Assembly: GCF_041734735.1 (NCBI RefSeq)
Contig: NC_134878.1
Span: forward strand, 49,061,004-49,125,003
DNA: 64,000 nucleotides
DNA from: Babylonia areolata
Lineage: Eukaryota > Mollusca > Gastropoda > Neogastropoda > Buccinidae
Direction: 5' to 3'
Part shown: in pieces, positions 24,845-38,831 of the stretch
How positions within the stretch are numbered: position 1 is the stretch's first letter
Layout of the letters: each line of letters begins with the position of its first letter
Notes under the pieces: model-generated
Databases searched by the model: none
What the model saw: only the letters and a program-made list of their open reading frames with translations
What the model was told of the DNA's origin: nothing
Position numbers and translations under genes: made by a program

Positions 24845-27800
24845 GTTTGTATTTTTCACATCAATGTGTATGTTTCACTCTCTGTGTGTGTATGTATGTA
24901 TGTATGTGTGTGTGTGTGTGTGTGAAACTTGTCAAAAGATTGTCTTTTCCCACAGAGTTTTCCCAGCAATCAAAATGTATTTGACATGAGTTTATAAACA
25001 TACATGATACAAATGGTAAGTGCTTACTGCACATTCATTAGTGCAAGCAACAGGTGATTCAAGAGGGCAACATATCAACGTACGTCGGTCGGCATTATTT
25101 CAGGAGTCCTGCACGGTAGAGTTCTTGTCTCCTTTCTGTTCCTCACCTTCATTAATGACGTTCCCAATGCTGTCAAGTTTTGCATCACCAAAATCTTTGC
25201 TGATAACTGTCTTCTGAAACAAATTACCTCCTCTCAAGCCTCCAACTACAAGAAGATAGATCGATAGAGTAGGCAATTAACCCTCAAAGTGCTGGATATA
25301 ACAAAACATACTTACAGAAATCATGCTTAAAACAAAGGGATAGTTTGCCTCCGCTACCTGTGCTCTGATTTGGGGCATTTGTATGCTTATCAGTAAGAAT
25401 AAATAGGTAAACCTATACATTTTTGGAAAGTAGAGTGAATGAAGAATCAGGTAAAAGTAAGAAAAAGGCTGTACCTTGTATGTAGTTGGAGATATTCCAT
25501 AGGATATAATTAACAAATTTTGCACACTCGTTTTCCAAAAACGTCAACCACAATGTTTATAGGTATTTTCACATCTTTTACACAGTTAAAATCTCAAAAT
25601 TGGAATTAAACTGTACAAAAAATGTTCTGGCTGCAGAATCATGATATGAATATAACTGAAACAATGAAATTATAAGCATTGTATTATTTGTTTGAGACAC
25701 ACCCACCGACGCCACGCACGCGCACATCTACAATACTTTATGCAATCACAAGCAAAAACAGATATAAATGTTTTCTTTTAGCTCATGTTGCTTTCAAAAG
25801 CAGCAAGAATGCTTTAAATCAAAATAATTTCCAGTTTTCTAGCTTGATTTGGTCAAGAAATCGCAATAGACCCATGCCTAACCCACTTTACCACCCCTCC
25901 CCACCCCCATCACCCACCCCCCAGTTTTTGTGGCTGGAGACACAAAACTGAATGAACAACAAGCAAGCCCGCATGCCCAAGTGTCAAAATAACAAAGCCG
26001 TTTTCACCAGAATCCCTGTCAGCAAATGAATCATCACTAGTGACAAGGTCACTCATTTCCTGAGCTTTGTCAACTTCAGTGTCACTCATTGTTTACAAAA
26101 AATACGAAGATCTGGACTTATAAACTCGGTCAAAGTTTGTGCAAACACAAGCAGGGAGGCAGTAACACCAGAACGAGGCAGTTTTACGAAGGCTGCCGAG
26201 CATAGCCGTACGATGTCGGACCTTATGTAAACAGAGCCACGATCGTGGCCCATCGCACTTTACCGGGAAAGCCACGATCGTGGCTCATCGCGCTCTCCGG
26301 GTTAAAAAAATTTTTTTTTCAATCCTCACAACAGCGCAATCCTCAGCAGCCTCCCCAAACTACAACAGAATCATCAATATAATGATGTTGGTTGTATAAA
26401 GGAAGAAGAAGAAGAAGAAGACCTTTTATCTCTGGAACAATGGGAAGCACTCTGGCATATGAGCTTCAACCCCAGCAAATACACCGTCATTTGCATCTCC
26501 TCAAGCAAGAAGAATGCTGTAATACCAACAAAGTACAGCCTCCATGGACAGGCACTGGAAACAACAGCATCCAGCAAATACCTCAACGTCACCATCATAG
26601 AGCAACTGTCCAGGGGAAAACATATTGCCAACATGGTCAGCAAGGGCAAGAGACCTGTGGGTTTTATGAGGTGGAATTTACGTGAATGCTTCATCAGCGT
26701 TAAGGCAGTGATGTACAAGACCATAGTCCGACCAGTTTTAGAGTATTCATCCCATGGTCTGGGACTCGGCCTGTCATAAAGACGTCATGGCGCTTGAGAA
26801 ATTGCATTGCAGGGCAGCCCACAATGTCTTCAGTAACTACAGTGATTGGTCACCAGGCTGTGTTACCAGTATGCTCTACTAGTTTGCTGCACTGGGAACC
26901 TCTTGCAGAAAGAAGACAACACAGCCGCCTCACCATGTTGTACAAAATCAATAGGAATATGGTCGATATTGATAAGTTCTTATTTTACACCAGAAGGGAT
27001 AGCCAGACAAGGGGAGCCCAAAAACTGTTCCAGGAATGTACCCCCCATGGGCAGTCTGCAATTGTTTCTTTCCAAGAACCTTGTGCCAGTGATACAACCT
27101 GCCACCAGCCTCACGGATATGCTTTCATTGGAGCTCTTCCAGGCTGGTCTGGGTCAGTATACTGGCTCAGCTATGAACAACTAACCAGCAGCATCACACT
27201 TACATAGTTTTAACCATTTACATCAAGTTGTTTCTGAGATATGGACACCCCACTTATTACACCCAGTTAGCTCAGCAGACTCCGCTGGACTACACATGTT
27301 CTTTAGAACCCAGTCCAAGCCAAGGAAGAAGAAGAAGAGGAAGATGAGATGTCTCAGCAGAATGATCAGCACACCTGGAGACCATCACTGAATATCTAAA
27401 AGGTAGTCGAGACAAATACCAGCTTTTCATGACAAGTACCAGGGATTTTTGCACACTTTTGCAAATGCGTAGGTGCTGACATTGTCATACAGTCACAATG
27501 ACTTGAGCTATTTTATGATTTGAGACTTTTCATTCAGTAATTGTGTTGAACATTCTGCATTTTGCAGGACAGTGCATCTTTGCTGCCGGCTGTTAGACAA
27601 AAAACTGGTGATCATCAAACAAATTCCAGTGGAACAGATGACGAAGGAGGAAAGACAAGCTGCACTCAATGAAGTCAAGGTTCTGTCGATGCTGCACCAC
27701 ATCAACATCATCGAGTACTATGAAAATTTCCTGGAGGACAAAGCGCTTATGATTGTCATGGAATACGCACAAGGTATTTTGATCTACTTTCATTCTTAAT

Positions 27801-28035
27801 ATATTTTTGTGAACCAGCACTCATTTTCGCCAGTTTTGTTATTCTTTTTTTATGACATGCACTTACCTCATAATTGTTTATCTTTTTCTTATTGATATAG
27901 TAGAAACTACTTCAAAGAAATTTTCATTTTGTATGTTTGTTTCTTTTGTTTTTATCAGAAATTTGTCTACAGAACTATGTAATTAATGTGTCTTTCTCAT
28001 TTAGAAGTTCTCACGTGAAAATGATCGATCATTTG

Positions 28036-28095
<60 letters not shown>

Positions 28096-31000
28096 ACACA
28101 TATAATGATATGTACATGCAGTGTTTCCAAATTGAGGTAATAAAATAGCAATGTGTAGATGCCTTCTATCTGTTGAATCAGTGAGTGAAATAGCAATATA
28201 TAGATGTTTTTTTATCTGCTGATAGAAGGGTGTATGTCACACTGACACATTTTAGATATGAAAGTTACCATCACTTATTGACAGTTTGATGGCTGAAACC
28301 CTACACACACACGCATCTCTCTTTCTCTCTATTTATATATATTAATTGCTTCCCCTTGGGGTTTTTTTTGTTTTTTTTTCAGGTGGAACTGTTTTGGAGT
28401 ACCTCCAAAGCCGGAATGGAAATTTACTGGAAGAAGAAGTAGGCAGCATTCTTTGTCTGCCCCCCACCTGCTCCCTATGTCTCTGTCTCTCCAACCTGCC
28501 CCTCCTTCACCCCTCCTGCCCCAAGTAAACCCCCCCACCCCCCTTGTCCTCTTCTCTTTGTTCTCTACAATTTTATGTTGGTTTGGTTATGGTTTGCCAG
28601 TGTTGTGTCACAGTTTCAGTTTCAGGGTGTTCAAGTGTGTGGATTGATCCATATACTGTACACCACATCTTTTTAGTAAAAACTTAAAAACAAAAAACAA
28701 AAAAAAAACAACAACAAAAAACAAAACAAACAAACAACTTAATAGACACAACAACAACAAAAAACAACAACAGGCCTGACCTATGTATATCAACCGATGC
28801 AACCAAGACACTTGTATGCTCTCTGGTTCTCTCAAGATTGGATTACTGCAACTCTCTTTTGGCCGGCCTTCCCAAATACCTGTTAGACAGACTCCAAAGA
28901 ATTCAGAATAACGCTGCCAGACTCATTTGCAGAGCTTCTAAATTTGACCATGTTTCTCCTCTCCTTCAGTCTCTCCACTGGTTGCCTGTTTCTGATCGAA
29001 TAGACTATAAGCTATCCACTCTGACCTTTTCTGCAGTCAACGGATCTGGCCCCAAATATCTTTCTGAACTCATTCATATCTATACCCCTTCTCGCCAGCT
29101 CCGTTCTTCCTCTGATACTCGACTTCTCAGGATACCTCACGTCAGAAGTAAGACCTATGGACACAGATCGTTTTCTTTTCAATCGCCAAAGACGTGGAAC
29201 AAGCTCCCTGATAACCTCCGTCATTCTGATTCCCTCGCATCTTTTAAATCTCGTCTCAAAACTCACCTTTTCCCTCAGCAATAAGTTCAGTTGTGGCAGG
29301 TCCACAACTACATGCATGTATATGAATGTGTATTGTGTGTGCGTGTGTCTATGTAAGTTTGTGCCTGCCTATGTGTGCGTATGTGTTAGGGTAGCTGTTA
29401 GATACACATGTATGTTAAAATGTATGTATGCAGTGTGCGTGTGTGTGTGTGCGTGCGTGCGTGTGTGTGTGTGTGCGGTCACATTTTGGTGTGTGCATGT
29501 AACATAGATATAATGTTTTATGTTATCAAAAGCGTTTTTGTAAAGCACCTAGAGCAGATTTCTGGATAGTGTGCTATATAAGTATCCATTATTATTATTA
29601 TTATTATGTATAAACCGAATGCACTAGTTAGGCATTGAGAACCTACCCTAGTTTGTGTAAAACATTTACATACAAGAAATGACATAAATAAGCAAAACTT
29701 ATCAAAATTGATAGGTAAATTCCGTCTAAAAGTCAGATAATATCAGCAGAAAGAAAATGTAAACTTTGTAATAAAGTGGGTCAGGTCATGACATCATTTC
29801 ATTTTTCTGAAGATACCTGCATTGTTATGTATGATTTAGTGATGGTAATGTCAGTACATCATTTTTTTTTTATTCTTTGGGAAAGGGCTCATATAAACCT
29901 AAGCTGTGTAATTCGGGTAAATCAGATAATTTTTGGTTGTATCATAAAGTAGGGAGGTTAAATGATCCACATTTGCTGGTTTTGTGATTAATCACGGTTC
30001 ACCAACTGAAACAGGAGGGGAAGGGGTAAATGCAATTCCAAGAGAATACTGTCGTTGTACAAAAAAAGATGTGACATGACTACTGTTGGTGATAAATTTC
30101 GTTTTATCATGGAACATATTTCTGATATTCTCAAAGGATTGTTGCCTGATAAATATTTATGTCCCAAGTCTGTATTTCTCATTTTGTTTATTATTTTCTG
30201 CAGGCAGTTGGGGTTCTGTTAAGACTGAGAGTATTTTCACTAAAACTTGCAATGTTGCAAAGGACAAATTTCATGTGGAGGAAAGAATGTTAGCCTTTAT
30301 TTTACATCATTTATGCAGACATCATAGGAAACCTAGTTGTGTTCTTGATGATGTTATTTTCTGAAATTCTCTCTGTGACATGTTGTTAGCCTTTATTTTA
30401 CATTATTCATGCAAACATTATAGTAAACCTAGTTGTGTTCTTGACTTTGTTGTTTTCTGAAATTCTCTGCGTGCCAGAAAAGGGTTGAAAGATTAAGTAA
30501 ATCTTGAATGTTGAATGTTGTGCAGGAGATCCTCAAGTTCTTTGCCCAGATGGTGCTGTCCCTGCAACACGTGCACTCCAAACAGATCTTGCACAGAGAC
30601 CTCAAGACGCAAAACATTCTTTTGGACAAGAAGAAGGAGATAGTAAAGATCGGGGATTTCGGCATCTCCAAAGTCCTTAGCAGCAAGAGCAAAGCTTACA
30701 CTGTAAGTCTAAACAACAACAACAACAACAACAACAAAAGCAGCAACTATCATTAAAAGACTCACACACTATAAGAGCAAAGCTTACACAGTAAATCTGA
30801 AGAAAAGAAAAAATAGCAACTATTTATTTCAAGGACTCACACACTAAGAGCAAAGCTTGCACCGCTAGACTGAAGAAAAGAAAAAGTAGCAACTGTTATT
30901 AAAAAGACTCACATATTAAGAGCGAAGTTTAAACTGTAAGTCTGAAGCAAGTGCAGTAACGTTTGCTGAGGACACACACTTATGACTTAATTTGCCATAA

Positions 31001-34000
31001 TCCTGCATTTGCTGCACTGCTGGTACAATCAGTACATTCAAAATATTGACTTTTTGAAAAGTATAGTTTCACCGTTCATTTATTCCTCCCTAAAAACCAC
31101 ATCATGATTAACTCATTCTACCCCACACTTACATGTCTGCTGTAACTCCTCTGGACCAGTACTACATGAGACCACTGCGGAAAAAACAGGGTGGTTTTCT
31201 AAAATGGTGAAAATCGATGGAGAATTGTTGATTTTGATTGGTTGATCATTTTCATGCTTCCAGAATCCATGAACGGTTCAGTTTAGAATGTCAACTTTAC
31301 CAAACAAGACTGAACAAAATCAGAATAGTGTGGGTAAGAGAATACTCGTACCTGGTCCACATGCAAAGTAATCATGGTATGAGTGAACTTGTACCAGGCG
31401 TAGAATGAGTTAAGCTTTTGTCTAGAAGGATGGCGTCTTTTCAGAATTCACTGGGAACAGCATGTCACCAACAAAAAAGTGAGCAAATACACAGACATTT
31501 TGAATGAGGTGAAACAGGAACATTGGAAGTGGCTGGGCCACATCCTGAAGGTGAATAAAATCAACCATCCTTCTGCTGCCCTCAGATGGGCTCCACCAGG
31601 GAAAAGAGAGGCAGATCACTGGGCACATGGAGAACTGTGGAAGAGGAGATGAAAATAGCAGGCAAGACCTATAAAAAAAAAAAAAAAAATCAGCTGGCTA
31701 GCTCAGGACCAAAAATGACAGGTGAAGAAGATTTGTTGGTGTCTTATGCTCCAACCAGTGCAAAGAGGATTAAGGAAGAGCATTTCAATTTGTTTTTATG
31801 TAATCACCTATGTTTTGTATGTAGCCGGCTCTGAAAAATGGATGTTACCATTGGAAACTGAAGCTTTCCCTGTCATTTTCTGTGTGCAGGTTGTTGGGAC
31901 GCCATGTTATATCTCACCAGAATTATGTGAAGGAAAACCGTATCCTTGAAAGTAGCTTGGATTTAAAGTAGTGTTGGTGCTCTAGCTCCTCAGTGTCTTG
32001 ACTCACGACAGATTATTTTGTTCTTGTTGCCAAGGAAACTCTTATATTAACATTACACTAGCTTGTGTTCATTTTACTGAGAGCTGTAAACAGTTTTTCT
32101 GTACATGTTGAGGCAAAGTAAATAGGATGGGTTCAAGTTACAAAAAATTCTTGTTGCTTTAATATTGTTCTTGTGACTTTATACAGAAAAAAGAGAAAAA
32201 AAGACTGCTGAACCTTGGTAAACTATCAATTTGGCATTGGTTTTAACTGCAGGTCCTACTGTTTATATATCATTTTATGATGTACAGGTAATTGCTTTGA
32301 TGATCAAAGGGAATGAAATCCCAAGAGGAAGAAGTCCCCAAAAAAAAGAATAGTAACTGGCATTCTGGCATGTGATCTTGAGTTTATCTCAATGAGATGG
32401 CAGCTCTTCACTGACCAGTATACCTGTCAGCAGCAGTCAGATGGATGAAAACAGTGTGTCTGTTGTCAAAGAAAGGGGGGAAAAAAAGAAGTGAAAACAA
32501 TACAGATTCAGGAATCAGTGTCAAGACAAGACAAGACAAGACAAGACAAGACATGATGTGTTTATTTCAGGAAACCCCTTGGGGGCATATGAAAGCTTTT
32601 ATATTTTCACATCATGATGTAATGGTGGTGTTGTCGTGTTCATGTTGTTGTTTCTGTGGAGTTGCCCCTGTTGTCTTTAACCGCGGTCAGATACAACCAG
32701 AAAAGCGACATCTGGGCACTGGGGTGTGTTCTGTATGAACTAGCAAGTCTCAAGAGAGCATTTGAAGCTGCAGTAAGTGTCCTTAAATCATTAATTTCTT
32801 GTTTTAACCCGGTGTTCGGTTGTCTGTGTGTGTGTGTGTGTGTGTGTGTCCGTGTGTCTGTGGTAAACTTTAACATTGCCATTTTCTCTGCAAATACTTT
32901 GTCAGTTGACACCAAATTTGGCATAAAAATAGGAAAAATTCAGTTCCTTCCAGTCATCTTGTTTAAAACAATATTGCACCTCTGGGATGGGCACAGAAAA
33001 ATAAAAAAAGAAGCCTAATTATATGCAAACTGCATTTACTGTTATATTTATATTTTTAGTATTCTCTAAATTTGGCACTTTGACCTCTTATTCTGACACA
33101 GCAACAAGAGCAGTCATTATTATCATTTTTTGTTCAAACAGGAACTTCTTTTGCTAAGCATGGAATTTTTATTTATTTTGCAAACGTTTTGGTGCAGATA
33201 GTAAAAAAGGGAAATTACTCTGTAATTAATGCTAGGGGACTTAATTTATCACAAGTGAGTCTTGAAGGCCTTGCCTCTCTTGTTTTTCTTCTTTTCTCTT
33301 ATGACACATCAGCAACAGCTGGGGGATGCTGTGGCAGAGTTGGTTAGGGTTTGGAGACCAGAGATGAGGGTTTGAGACCATGTTTTGGCATGGTGTTGTG
33401 TCCTTGGGGAAAGGTTCTTTACTCTGGTTTTTCATCACTCTACCCAGGGGTGAATAGGCACCTGACTTCAGCTGGGAAAGTTTCAGCTGTGGAAGGAGAG
33501 GGTCGGGCCCCACCTTCCTATGCTGAGCCCTACACACACTACATACAAATTCACTGCCCTGACGGTTGTAAAAGGCTAGAATACAGAATGCTTTATTATC
33601 TCAATAAGAGAAATTCATGTGTGGTGTATTTTATGTAAACAATACACGAAAATCACAGTCACTCAATGTAAACACAATAAAGATGTAAAATGCTGAAATG
33701 CTTAGTTGATAAGGACCTTTCATACAATGATCACAATCATACACATGTTATGATTACATACTTTCACAGTCATTCATCAGAAATACATAAGGAACATAAA
33801 ATGCATAGATACAAAGTTAATGCTAATCAATCTTATACAATAATCACAAATCAACCAGTGCGATAAGCACACTAAGACAACAGAAGAAAGGAGGAATTTT
33901 GTCGAATGTCCCGTCACACATATCGGTGATTGAAGACATTTTGTTAAAGTATTCATGGATACATTTGAGTATTATCCCAAGGGGTGGGAGATATGAATGA

Positions 34001-34307
34001 ATGGAGGGTTGGGGGAAACTGGGCAAATGAGGGTGAAATGAGGGTGAAATTTGAAAAACAACAACAACCACCAATTACAGGAAATTACTTAAAGGACTTT
34101 GCAAAAGAAAAGTCGTTAAACTGACAAGTGAAACAACTGATAATGAATGCAAAAAGTCAAAAACATCAACATTCTCAACAGAAGAAAATATCATACTATG
34201 GTTAAAACAACGACGTACATGATTAAAACCAGTTGTTATTCGACAGTATTTAAAATCCATGAACGACTATATAATTCACATAACCTTGCATGTGCATGCA
34301 CGCACAT

Positions 34308-34347
<40 letters not shown>

Positions 34348-34504
34348 TTACACAAGCATGCACACACACACATACAAACATACACACATACACATGTACA
34401 CACACAACCCCCCCCCCCACCCCTCTCCCCGCACCCATCCTCCCACTCGCCCCCTCACACACACACATACAGATATAGATCTCCCAACAGATATGCATAC
34501 ACAC

Positions 34505-34540
<36 letters not shown>

Positions 34541-37500
34541 CGCCTGTGTGTTAATTAGTCTGTTATTTAAGAAATGAATCAACTGGGGTATGAAAATGTT
34601 TTGGGTTCTAAAGGTTTTTAGTTTGGGAAATCGATAGTGTTTCCCTGAAGGTAAAAGTTTGTAATATTTTGAAAGAATATGGCTTTCATCACTTATGATC
34701 TGTGTTGATTTTTCTTTCACACGCTGTTTGTACAGATCATTAAGAGGTTCTTGTTTGTCCCCAACTATTTTGGTGGACACATTCACAATTTTGCTCAATG
34801 TATTCTTGTTCTTCACATTTAAACTTCCGTGCCAGCAGATAAAAGAGAAAGTTAAAACCGATTCAATGAAGCATCAGTAAAAACCATTTAGAATGATAGG
34901 ATTGACCTGGATATTTCTAAGCTTCTGTAAACAGTAGATGCGAGACTGGCATTTTTTTTTGGATGTGACATGTGGTGGGTGTAAAATCGATGGAGAGGCT
35001 ATGGGACCTTTAACCTTTAACCATAAACAATGATGGAGAAAAAACCCACAACAGTAACAGTTTGAGTCTGGACCTGTGCCTTACGTTCTGGCACAGTGAT
35101 GAAAGATTTGTATGTTCTGCTGTACGTATCTCACTGTGAAGTTAGCTAGCTGATCTTCTGCGTTCTTGTGAAGGTACTGAAGTAACCTGACTCAAGACTC
35201 AAAAAGCTGGTTGTTAATTAAGCATCTTTTTGTTTAAATACACCAGACACATACAGAGACACACACAGATACAGACACAGACACACACAGACACATAGAC
35301 CCAGACACACATATACACAGACACACGCACATCCATTTTGATGTTGAACAAATTTCTAACACCAACAATAACAGCAAAAAAAGAGAGCAAAATTTGCTGC
35401 TTGTCATACTGAATTCATTCATCTTTACAAACTGGACATTGCCCTTTTTTTTTTTTTTTTTTTTTAAGAGGATGACATTGCCTTTTTTTTTCTTTTTTTT
35501 TTTTAAAGAGGACATTTTAACAATAATAATAAAGTAGTTATGTGGTGCTGAATCTTGTTGTAGAGCCAAACGAAAGCACTTAGACACCTGTCATTCACAC
35601 ACATGAATAGTTCTAATTCAGTGTCAGTTTCAGTTTCTCAAGGAGGTGTCACTGCTTTTGGACAAATCCATATTATATGCTACACCACATCTGCTGGGTA
35701 GATGCCTAGTCAAGTGTTGAGTGCATGAATGTATATTTGTTTACCAATCAGACCGGATTTCTTCCACAGAGTTTTGCCAGAGGACATTACTTATGTTGCG
35801 CGTGGGCTAGTTTTTAGTGTGCCAAGTGCATGCTGCACATGAGACCTCGGCTTATTGGCTCATCTGTATGACTAGATGCTCAGTCTGAGAGATAAAACTT
35901 TATAGATCAATAAAAAAAAACATTATCTGCTTCATCTGTGTATAGAACCTGCCAGCGTTGATCCTGAAGATCATGCGAGGGACGTTCTCGCCCATCTCGG
36001 ATCAGTACAGCGAAGAGCTGCGCTTTCTCATTCTGAGCATGTTGCACCTGGACCCGGCCCGCCGACCCCACATCAACCAGATCATGGCCTGCCCCATCGT
36101 CGTCAACGCTCTCATGAACCTCCACACAGACACCGGCAAAGTGGCCTGTGTCAGGTAGGCGTGTCACTGGGAGATACTTTGCTTCAACACACACACCACA
36201 CACACACATGCATGTACGCATGCACACACAGGTGCATACACGTACGCCCCCCACCCCACCCCCTCCACACACACACACACATACACAGACACACATACAC
36301 ACACAGAGGCACACACACACACACATACATACAGAGCTGCACACACGCTCAAACAGAGGTACACACAGAGACACCAGCAAAGTGGCTTGTGTCGGGTAGG
36401 TGTGTCATTGGGAGATAGTTTGCTTACACACACACACGCACACGCACACACACACACACACACACACTTACCTCCATGTAGACGCCAGCAAAATGGCCTA
36501 TGTCATTTACATGACAAGGAAATAACTTGCTTCATTTTTTTTTCTTTTGTTTTACTGCCAGAGAGACTGTTACCTTCTCAGTGTCTTTCTTCTATTTCAG
36601 CTTCTTAGGAGGGTGAGGGGCTGGGGGTAGACTGGAGGGGAATGATGTAGACAGTGTGTTAAGTATAGGTGATAGGGAGGGGTGATGGAGAAAAGAGGGG
36701 GTGTGGGAGTGGTAAAACAAAATGGTGGAGAGAGGAAAAGAATGAATAATAATAATAATAGTATTTATATAGCACAGAATCTTATGCAGAGACAAACCAA
36801 AGTGCTTTCACACCAGTCATTCACACGCATGCATAACTCTAAAACTGAAGAAGAAACTGAATACATGGAAGAGGCAGGGGAGGGAGGCTATCTCGTGAAG
36901 AGGTGGGTTTTAAGGCCAGACTTGAAAGAGCTGAGTACGGAGACCTGATGAAGCGAAAGAGGAAGTTCATTCCAAAATGTAAGGTCCAGAGACAGAGAAA
37001 GAATGGCGTCCAACAGTGGAGTGTTTGAATCTGGGTATGCATAAACATAGTGGATCCGAAGTTGATCGTAGAGAGCGAGATGGAGTGTAGATCTTGTACT
37101 TTATTCTGTGTGAGACAGGGAACCAGTGGAGATGTTGCAAAAGATGAGTGATGTGTTCAGATATTTCTTTCTGAGGACGAGTCGGGCAGCAGAGTTTTGT
37201 ATGCGCTGAAGGGACTGAATGGATGAAGCAGGCAAACCAAACAATAGAGAGTTACAGTCGTCAAGGCGAAAGAGAATGAGAGAAACGACAAGTCTAGATG
37301 TTGCATCAGTGGTCAGATATTTCCTACGGAATGAAGGAGGGCAGGAGGAGGAGGCAGATGAAACCCTTGGTCATATGGTGAAAGGTTTCGCTTTGCTTCT
37401 GATAAAAATGCAGTGCACTATTTCCATACTTTCTGTGTGTATTTTGCATTATTTCAGGTGTAAGCCTCTGTAGTAAGTTATGTATTGTAAAAAATATATA

Positions 37501-38796
37501 TTGTGTTTTGAAGAAATTTATTTCTGCCTTCCTGGCAACCTGTATCCTACAAATTGTTCTTTATATGCTTTTTTTTTTAAAGCATGATTTAGTCTATGCA
37601 TAGTTTTTTTGTTTTTTTTGTTTTTGTTGTTGCTTTTTTTAATGTTTTTTTTCAGTAGAGGAATTTGGGTAGGGGTTTGGGGGGAGGGGGCCAAAATTAG
37701 AATGTTTTTGTTTTCTCATTTTTGCATTCACTGACGTAATAGACAGCCGTTTACTAATTGAAACTGGGCTGTCTCTCTGAATACTTTTTTTTTCAGATCC
37801 TGAAGAAAATCACTATTTTTAACTTGATTTGAATTTGACATGGACTGAAACAGATATGGGTGCCTCTTTTTATTTATTTTAATTTTATTTTTTTCATTAT
37901 TTTGAGAAATTAACTTGATTTGAATTTTATATGGACTGAGTGACACATAGGTGAGGTGCTTTTTATTTCTTTTCTATCTTTTAGTGGACCTTTCAACATT
38001 AATTTAAAAAAAAATTCTCTTCAACTGTGTTTAAGATTTGACAGGAATTCAATCCAGAAATTTGTGCGGTCTCTGCTGGGCTTTAAGCAACATGGTTTGA
38101 TGACATTGTAGCTCAAAGCCCAACCAACTCCATAGGGTCATATCAAGACGGAAGGAACATGATTAGATTTGATTTGACTGACTGGAAGCAAAAGCATTGT
38201 TTCTGTGCTGTATATTTGTATTTGTATTACCGATACTCTTTTTGTCACAACATATTTCTCTGTGTGAAATTCGGGCTGCTCTCCCAAAGGAGAGCGTGTT
38301 GCTACACTGAGAGTGCCACCCCCTTTTTTTGTGTGTGTGTGTATTGTTTTCTGCCTGCAATTTTATTTGTTTCCTATCGAAGTGGATTTTTCTACAGAAT
38401 TTTGCCAGGGACAACCCTTTTGTTGCTATGGGTTCTTTTACATGCGCAAAATGCATGCTGCACACGGGACCTCAGTTTATCGTCTCATCCAATTGACCAG
38501 CGTCCAGACCACCACTCAAGGTCGAGTGGAAGAGGAAAAAATACTGGCGACTGCCAGTGTGATTCGAACCAGTGCGCTCAGATTCTCTCGCTTCCTAGGC
38601 GGACGTGTTACCTCTAGCCCAACACTCCACTGTTATTGTGTCTGTGTGCAGGATACACAGGCCATTGTCCAGTATGCCTGGCGGCAGTCGCAGCAGGGCA
38701 TCTGCTCGCGGCATCGGCTCTGCCAGAGGTGTGTGTGTGTGTGTGTGTGCGAAAGTGAGAGAGTGTGTGTGTGAGAGAGTAAGAGAGATAGGGAGA

Positions 38797-38831
<35 letters not shown>

